Shown here piece by piece: positions 42,719 through 48,992 of a DNA stretch of 48,992 nt (its first letter is position 1; each line of letters starts with the position of its first letter). Below the pieces are notes generated by a model. The model was given only the letters and a program-made list of their open reading frames with translations, ran no database searches and was not told where the DNA came from. Both the position numbers and the translations under genes were made by a program. This DNA is from Phoronis australis (Eukaryota; Phoronida; Phoronidae). The stretch is taken from NCBI GenBank assembly GCA_002633005.1, contig NMRA01000277.1, forward strand, positions 429,152-478,143, in the 5' to 3' direction.

Positions 42719-43614
42719 CCTTACCTGATGTCCCTTGATTGGTCATGAAAATAGCATGTATGAGTGAGCCAAGACCCGGGAAAGTCAAGAACAACAATTC
42801 CCAGACGTCCATGTGAGCTCCTTTGTTTCTTTGCGTACCGATGAACATGGCCATTGATCCTATGAGCAACCGCATTTGGATAAGCGCCACTACTGACACC
42901 GCTGCAGAAAGTGACGAACCATTGGCCCCGGGATGCTCCTCTAGCTCTATTGAGATGGTCCGTGATACCACTGAGTTTGTTTTCGATATCACCAGGCAGG
43001 ATAGTGTTAACAGTGTAGTCATCCTTCACTTCCAAATTTTGCCAATGTATGCCCGCACCTCTTCCCCACCGATTTATGATTACAATCTTCCCCCTGACTT
43101 GACCTAAAGTAGGAGTGTGAGCGGATAACCAAAACCGATGGGAGCCATGTCGCGACACGTAACCTTTAAAGGTGCTCTCAAAACTCTCGGTGTTACCTTC
43201 GGAATCATGCTCTGGTTTTACGCTCATCAAAATAGTTTCTGTTGGATTTTTCTCCAAAAAGTTTATCGCCGACGTCAGAACATCATAAAAACTTGCATGC
43301 TGGTACTTCACGCCGTGATGGATTTCAAAACGGTCATAAAAGTGGCGACAACGGATGTCAACAAAACGGATGCCTGCCACAAACTGCAGGAACAGACTCA
43401 TTGTTTGGCAAGCTATTAGACTCCCTCCATGGAAAGACATAGACTGGTGTGTCCCTGGAATGGACATGTCCGCTAGACTTCTGGAGTCGGGAATTCCACT
43501 CATCCAGTTGGACCAGTCTTCATCTATTCGTTCGCCCGTAAAGTAAGACTCCGGACCGCTGAGTTCGGCTCCCATGTTCTTTCTCAGGAAGAAACAAAGT
43601 CGCTTGTGTTGCAA
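42719..43614 (-). CDS. Bacterial-type phosphatidylinositol-specific phospholipase C (PLC-X domain)
   Basis: One open frame of 297 codons. From the first Met the PI-PLC X-domain signatures appear in order: WSNWMSGIPDSRSL, MSIPGTHQSMSFHG (catalytic His56), CQTMSL, AGIRFVDIRCR (Asp86, Arg90), IHHG (second catalytic His about 99), NPTETILMSVKPEHD, PTLGQVRGKIVIINRW, and FCSGVSSGAYPNAVAHRING, ending GIVVLDFPG. The enzyme would cleave PI or GPI anchors into diacylglycerol and a cyclic inositol phosphate. It has the length of single-domain bacterial-like PI-PLCs (about 300 residues) and lacks PH, Y and C2 domains. A second Met at residue 14 begins MGAELSG, a fair N-myristoylation signal, and there is no signal peptide. 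At 42774-42780 (CCCGGG) the conserved LIHAIFMTNQ end jumps to the next frame. A strong donor (cag|gtaagg, 42725/42724) follows, so the gene may have a further exon. Confidence 0.85.
42774..42780 (-). other. Apparent one-base frameshift near the PI-PLC C-terminus
   Basis: Upstream of CCCGGG the family pattern (GIVVLDFPG) is in one frame; directly after it the family pattern (GSLIHAIFMTN) is in another. One extra base in the C3G3 run explains it. This could be an assembly error or a real lesion that replaces the last residues with an unrelated tail. Confidence 0.6.
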
Positions 43615-43863
43615 ATTCTGTGCTGTCTCCTCAATTTAAAGTTGGCCTCGATAGAGTTTCAGCACCAGTTTCGAATCGTGCGGAAAACTGTGTCTAACGA
43701 TTTATAACCACAGATTAAAGTAGGCCTTTACCCTTCGTAAAATAGAAGTGATGTTCTACCGAGAGTTGAGTTTAAACCTTATGACCTTAGGTGTTATTTT
43801 TTCAGAAGTAAGTACATGTAGGAGGTAATAAGGGGGAGGGGTGAATCATTACACTCTTTCATA

Positions 43864-44134
43864 GTGCTACGAAAGGTAGTATGGCGACCAAATTTGATTT
43901 GAGCAGTTGCAATTTATTAAAACAAGCAGTGATCGAAGTAAAGAAAATCAAGGGAACCCAGAGGCTTAAGCTCAAACAAGCTAGTGCATAAAGGTGTGTG
44001 CAAGTGGTGGCGATGTGATTGGTATACTTCCAACCACGGCATGCGCATTGATGCCCACACACGGAACTCGTCTGCTGTCGTTCATCAGGCTTCCACAGGG
44101 CCACTTTTCACTGTAGGTGGCTCTGTGTCAGATG
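43864..44134 (+). repeat. Dispersed repeat P, copy 2
   Basis: Homologue of 23787-24175 in the same orientation: gtgctacgaaaggtag, agttgcaattt, gatcgaagtaaagaaaatca, ggtggcgatgtgattggt, and at the right gtaggtggctctgtgtcaga, where the CTCF-like core has one change. Confidence 0.65.
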
Positions 44135-46072
44135 ACAGATTTTTTTCGCATAAACATTAGCCACATTAGCGCTTCTCTGATGTCCAGCGAGGAAATGAAA
44201 CTTAGGTACAGCGTGCTTAAAGAATGAGCGAATTTTCACGAACACCAATAACGCAACGCCTCGATTGCCAAATTTATAAGACCATAATGGAGGAGGACTG
44301 ATGTTGTGATTAGTTGTCCCAATGCTGTGCTGTACAGGTGTGGACATGTATCGACCAATAAATACTCGAATTTTAGATCAGCTAATTATCATTTCGTAAA
44401 ATAGTGTTTACGGTTGTTCTACATGTAATTTGATCAATGTTTTTGATGTTTTAATAAGCATTTTAAGATACCACCGAAACTGCTGTCAAATCGTTGTTTG
44501 TGAATTAGTGGATCGGCTTTTGTTATCTTATCTCCATGTACTTGAACGTGTACCTGTAGGTCTCTTTCTTTATGCACGGGGGTCTATCTACACTTATCTC
44601 GATGACCTGTTTGAGAGCACAAACTCACACCCACTGATTGACTCATATCGCACACTTTGATGAATATTTGAGAGTACTGGTATGGCAAACGGGCAAATTT
44701 CCCAATGAGTCATCAAATATACATACATGTACCGCCGTACGGGAATTCCACTTTCAAGGTGACTAGACGTATCGCGCAATAGCAAAATCCCAGCAAACGG
44801 GATTTCCCTGTCCGTGGCGACAGACCCAGTTTCAGACAACAGTGTGCGCTCCCTGTGCGGTTGAAGACACGAATTGCGCAACCTAAGTCGGAACCCCCTA
44901 GCAGTGTCATAATCGTCGCAAACACGTCACTTTTGAAGCTTTTTCGGTTTTCAGCGAATTCACAAAGTAATTTGCCACTATAAAATGAACACGCTCCTTA
45001 GAAAAACTTACATGTAGCTACATGTAGCCATTTCTTAATGTCCAAAAGGTACAGCAGTTATTCCAGTCTGTTGTCAGAAGAGGTAAGTTATAGTCAGCAC
45101 TTTTAAGATTTGGTTCTAGCACGCTACGTTTTTGTCGTCTGCATACACTTTTACTTCTTGCAATCTGTTATGATTACGATTATCAATTAACCCTGAAACG
45201 TCTGTTAACTATCGGTGGTAATTGTCAATATTCGTAAAATTATTATTCAAAAATGCAATATTCTCACATCGTACTTTTTATTGCTGCAGTATACCCAAAA
45301 TAATTCTTTTACGGTCAGAGCTGCTGGTATGCTGGTTCTTAGGGATGATTCTCACAAACTTTTAAACCCTTATTTTGTAGTGTATGGCTGAAGAAAAGGT
45401 TCCATTGTTTGTGTATCTTGCAACGGAAAATATCGACCCTAATCCTCAAATAAAAAGCAAATTAGCACCATTTTGCATAAATGACAGGAAAAAAACCAAC
45501 GGCACTAGCAATGGGCTTTGACCATACGCCGGTAGAACTCTTGTCTGCTGCAGAACACAACTGGTGCTCGTTTAAGTCTTAACTCGGGAGCTCCTTGCGA
45601 CGAAACTGGTAGTGAGCCTGGTCAACTGTTCCCGTGACAGTGTAAGCATTCAGCGTGGTCAGAGTGACGCTATTGAAGCTACATGTACGTGGGACCAATT
45701 TTTGCCAACGTAGAAACATCGCATCTCAGAAATGGCTAAATCAGTGGAGTCACATGAAACTTCCCGATACCATGCGATATACACTGTTCTACAAAACTTT
45801 TCTAGGAATACGGTTTCTAAAATATCTCCCTTTTGCATGAGACCTATCAAAAATTATATAATGATGTGATTTTCCGAGAAAGGCGCAGTTGCATAGAACA
45901 ACAACGAAACGATTATTTAGAAAACTGTGACAACGCTTTTAGATTTGATGTATATCATACGACATTTGGTAATGTGTTTTATCATGTCGCTTTGCTATAA
46001 AAATGTGCCTAAAATTATAAGTACTTTTTCTTAGAGAGTGATTTACATGTAAAAAGTGGTAGATACATGTAG
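44135..46072. other. Intergenic, no gene seen
   Basis: No exon or domain recognised on either strand. Several TACATGTA motifs (for example 45009-45030, acatgtagctacatgtagcc). Confidence 0.4.
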
Positions 46073-46133
46073 CATGGACGGCGCAGCACTAAAATAAGTG
46101 GGGGCTACATGTGTAGCACCTCAGCCCCCGTGG
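46073..46133 (-). mobile_element. CATGGGCGGCGCA MITE, single inverted unit
   Basis: catggacggcgcagcactaa ... aagtgggggctaca is the reverse complement of the right end of the units at 17116 and 22355. Confidence 0.5.
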
Positions 46134-47790
46134 ATAGATATAAAGACAAAGGCAGATTTCTGCGAATTTTTCTACTTTCATAAAATAGAATTTTTTTTTT
46201 CAATTCTATGGATTTTGGATATTTTTATAAATGTACAACCTCGTCAATAGCGTTCTACACAATCTTGATGTAGAGATTAAATTCTCATGCGATACCATTC
46301 AATGCTGAGTCTTAGTAGTACGCTCAGATGAAACACTTAAAGTAAGGTACACTCTCGGAGAGAAAAAGTAATTTAACAAAAAATATTCGAAACCACAGGC
46401 TCCGCAAAAACAGCCCAGCAGCCTGCCAAATGCCAACAAAGCGTAAAACAGTATTTTCAGAATATTTTTAAAATGTTAACGATGGCCTTGATATGAGCGA
46501 ATGTGTAGCAGACACCATGGAGAATTGCCGATTTCTAATAAAATCACAAAAACACAACGACTGTTTCTTGCATCATACTGTAGCGCTAGTCTAAGCTAAT
46601 AATTCACCGTCTTGGGCGCTAATGAATTTCAAAACGGCGTGTACATGTGTAGATTTCGAAACTCAGCTATCGGTGTTGGAGTTGGCAGCTGTCCACGTGG
46701 TATTGATATCAGTTTTGTTCACTATGTATCTTACGGTTTTTTTCCTAAAAATTTAATGTTTCATTTTCTATTTAGGCTCAAATTTCGAAAAATGATCTTT
46801 CAACTGCTCGGCAAGGCACGTATCCGTGTTTGGTATCGCAAGCCACAGTCAGTCAGCATTGCGCGCAAATGGCTGTAAATTTGCATTGGTATGAAGGAGT
46901 TTTTATTGCGTTTATGAATTTGACGGTTTTTTTCTAGAAATTTTCGCAAAATGCGAAGTGCTTAACTCTCACGATAGCATGCCCAAGAAGTAGATTCATC
47001 ATGATCTTTTAAAAGGGTGTTGTTTTTATGAGTATTTTCGAGTTCTATTTCTCTAAAAGTTATGAACGGTCAGTAATGATCTTTGTTGTTTTGAAACATC
47101 GCTGTATCCACCATTTTAACTCTATATTGTTATCACATTTGCTCAGTCCTCGGTTTCCATGGAGAGTGCGTGGTAAGGATACTGAAGCCGGTGCAGGCCT
47201 GTTTTAAAACAGATATCAAGAAGGACTTTAACCTCCTTTTCGAGGAAACGAAATAATGTTCTGTGACCCTTATCAACCCTCAACAATTTGGAGCAACTTT
47301 TGAGAAAACTTCTTTCAAAATCAAGCGTCACATACATGTAGTACTTATTAGGACTGAGTAACTTGGCAACTACATGTACATGTATAGGGAAATGGACCTA
47401 CAGGAACTAGGAGCCACAATATCCAATCTGTAACGCAAGGTATACATGCAATTTTATTTAAACCAAGCTAATATCAGTAAAGCGGAAACTGGAGAATGGT
47501 GCATTAGCTAGAACGTTGTGTTCGGTTGAAAACACAAAAACGAATTAATGTCGATTTTAACTGTCAAAACTCGTGTTTACGCCTGTATTCAGGATGCCTG
47601 CTAGTGGGTCACTAACGCAAGTCAAATTAGAACAAATTCATGGTGAAATATGTTAAATTTGCAATATTTAGTTTTCGAAAACAGAAAGAATCGGACAACA
47701 TTAAGATTAGAATGTGGGAGAGCCCTCAGTGCTGCCATGGAATGAATCTGTTATACATTAAATTGTTTAGTGTTACTTCTATTAAATGAT
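46134..47790. other. Intergenic, no gene seen
   Basis: AT-rich; open frames at 46612-46878 and 47143-47337 show no domain, no splice logic and ordinary noncoding composition. Confidence 0.4.
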
Positions 47791-47792
47791 GA

Positions 47793-47873
47793 AGTGTGTG
47801 AATGAGTGTGTGCGTGTGTGCGTGTGCGTGTGTGTGTGTGTGCGTGTGTGTGTGTGTGTGCGTGTGCGTGTGG
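47793..47873. repeat. (TG)n microsatellite with CG interruptions
   Basis: About 80 bases of TG repeats with regular cgtg steps. Confidence 0.9.
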
Positions 47874-48992
47874 GAGTGAAAGCCCTGCCCCCTATTGCTT
47901 GTTCATCCTTTAATTAAATGACGTGTTATAAGTGTATATTGTTGAAGAACGAATTTTGAAAAATACAACAAATCTGTAAAGCTTATTTTCTAATTTTAAC
48001 TTTGAAGTAGCAACAGGTGTGTGCCCTTAAAAGTAAACCTGAAGCCACTGTTTTGAAACAGTGGACCACTGAGTGACAAGTAAGCTGTGATTAAAACCGG
48101 CGTTCTTTCTCAAAATCGATATAATTTGATTGAGATTCTTAACCGTTATAAAAATTCCCTTAATTCAATTGTTCCTTACTCGGATAATAAGTGATTTCTG
48201 GGTTTGTAAACAACAAGTGATGACGTTATGACCCTCAAGGGTATGCTCCCCGACACCACACCCGGTGACTACTCAACTTGTCCCTGAATTTCTTTTGAAG
48301 CTTTGTTACTTTCACCAATTTGTAAATGAGGAACGGTTTTTTACTAATTTAGCAACGGTAAAGTGCTAAAATCGAGAGTTTTTTTGTGATGGAAGGGGTT
48401 CATATCCGCTTAAAAGATCACGTGACTCGTTTTTACTAACTGCCAGCTAATTTCCAAGTGATGTAAAAGCTTCCAATGTAAGACTTGTACCAAAGTTTCT
48501 CGCTAGAATGTATTACGATAAACACGAGCATGTTATGCAGGCAGACTGTGTTTAATTTTTTGATTTCATGAAATTTAGGAACGAAAGAAAAAGGTGTACT
48601 AGTGCACACGAGTGCCCCACGAGGAAAAGAGTTTATAATTCAGTGATGGCCGGATATATATATATATATATGTGTATATATATACATGCACACGTAGTCT
48701 TCAGTGATAGCCTCGGGTTCCCTATCAACTTGATATTGCTCAAACCCAGCCCGCAATCCCCCTCCCTCAAAGATAGATCCCGACTCGACACCGTTTCACT
48801 AGCGTTAATTTCTTTACAGTCGAGTACATGTATTTGTGTAGTACATGTACACACATGTACATGTACTGTACAGCGGTAGAAAATTTCTTTGTCAAACTGA
48901 CGTACAATGCAGAGGAAGTACTGAACTTATATTGGAATGAAACTTCGGGGGTTACGGGAACGTTTTGCGCCTTCGAGATTTTGCTTTTCATT
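47874..48992. other. Intergenic, no gene seen
   Basis: Contains a (TA)n run at 48654-48684 and a cluster of ACATGTAC palindromes at 48822-48870. No exon recognised. Confidence 0.45.
48654..48684. repeat. (TA)n microsatellite
   Basis: tatatatatatatatatg followed by tgtatatatatacatg. Confidence 0.9.

Noticed and set aside
42719-43614. PI-PLC as bacterial contamination of the assembly
   Set aside because: The gene is embedded in the same AT-rich sequence with animal repeats on both sides and has a eukaryotic splice donor at its end.

Overview
The window looks like nuclear DNA of an animal, most likely a marine invertebrate. Genes are split into short exons with GT..AG junctions and kilobase introns, coding density is low, and the protein modules are metazoan (NTR, THAP, HEAT/ARM-like). 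The mobile DNA is also animal-like: a Helitron/PIF1-type helicase, short TIR elements with hAT-like CAG..CTG ends, and a LINE 3' end with a poly(A) tail. The palindrome TACATGTA is conspicuously frequent, and degenerate TTAGGG tracts are present. I cannot name the phylum from sequence alone. One ambiguous base lies at 8689.

Layout. (1) 47-2621, plus strand: last three recognisable exons of a secreted NTR (netrin-like/C345C) domain gene, ending in a 24-bp minisatellite that is translated in frame. (2) 4851-6650: decayed PIF1/Helitron helicase. Its 3' flank (6653-8414) is repeated almost unchanged at 9000-10744. (3) 7.7-20.8 kb: eight copies, all on the plus strand, of a divergent module with nearly invariant internal distances: a covarying hairpin, CGCGGAAATT, a TATA-like stretch, ACAGGTRA about 60 bp after CGCGG, and CAGCGCCACCT (a CTCF-like core when read on the minus strand) 180 bp after that. 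Other blocks shared within 12.2-22.9 kb show the whole region is an old, TE-riddled repeat array. This is the most unusual thing in the window. (4) 14-26 kb: nested MITEs, and a LINE fragment inserted in one of them. (5) 26732-38108, plus strand: a gene of at least nine exons whose reading frame closes across every junction I propose (about 719 codons, or 743 with two optional microexons). It has a basic, disordered N-terminal half and an alpha-solenoid-like C-terminal half. Its introns hold an isolated THAP-domain exon and a pair of inverted THAP gene fragments. (6) 42719-43614, minus strand: a bacterial-type PI-PLC gene, intact except for an apparent one-base shift near its end. (7) 44.1-49.0 kb: no gene seen, only simple repeats and one MITE piece.

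The genes do not form an operon or an obvious pathway. The three host genes appear independent, and most of the rest is repeat-derived. Exon calls rest on splice-site appearance, matching phases and protein character; there is no transcript evidence.
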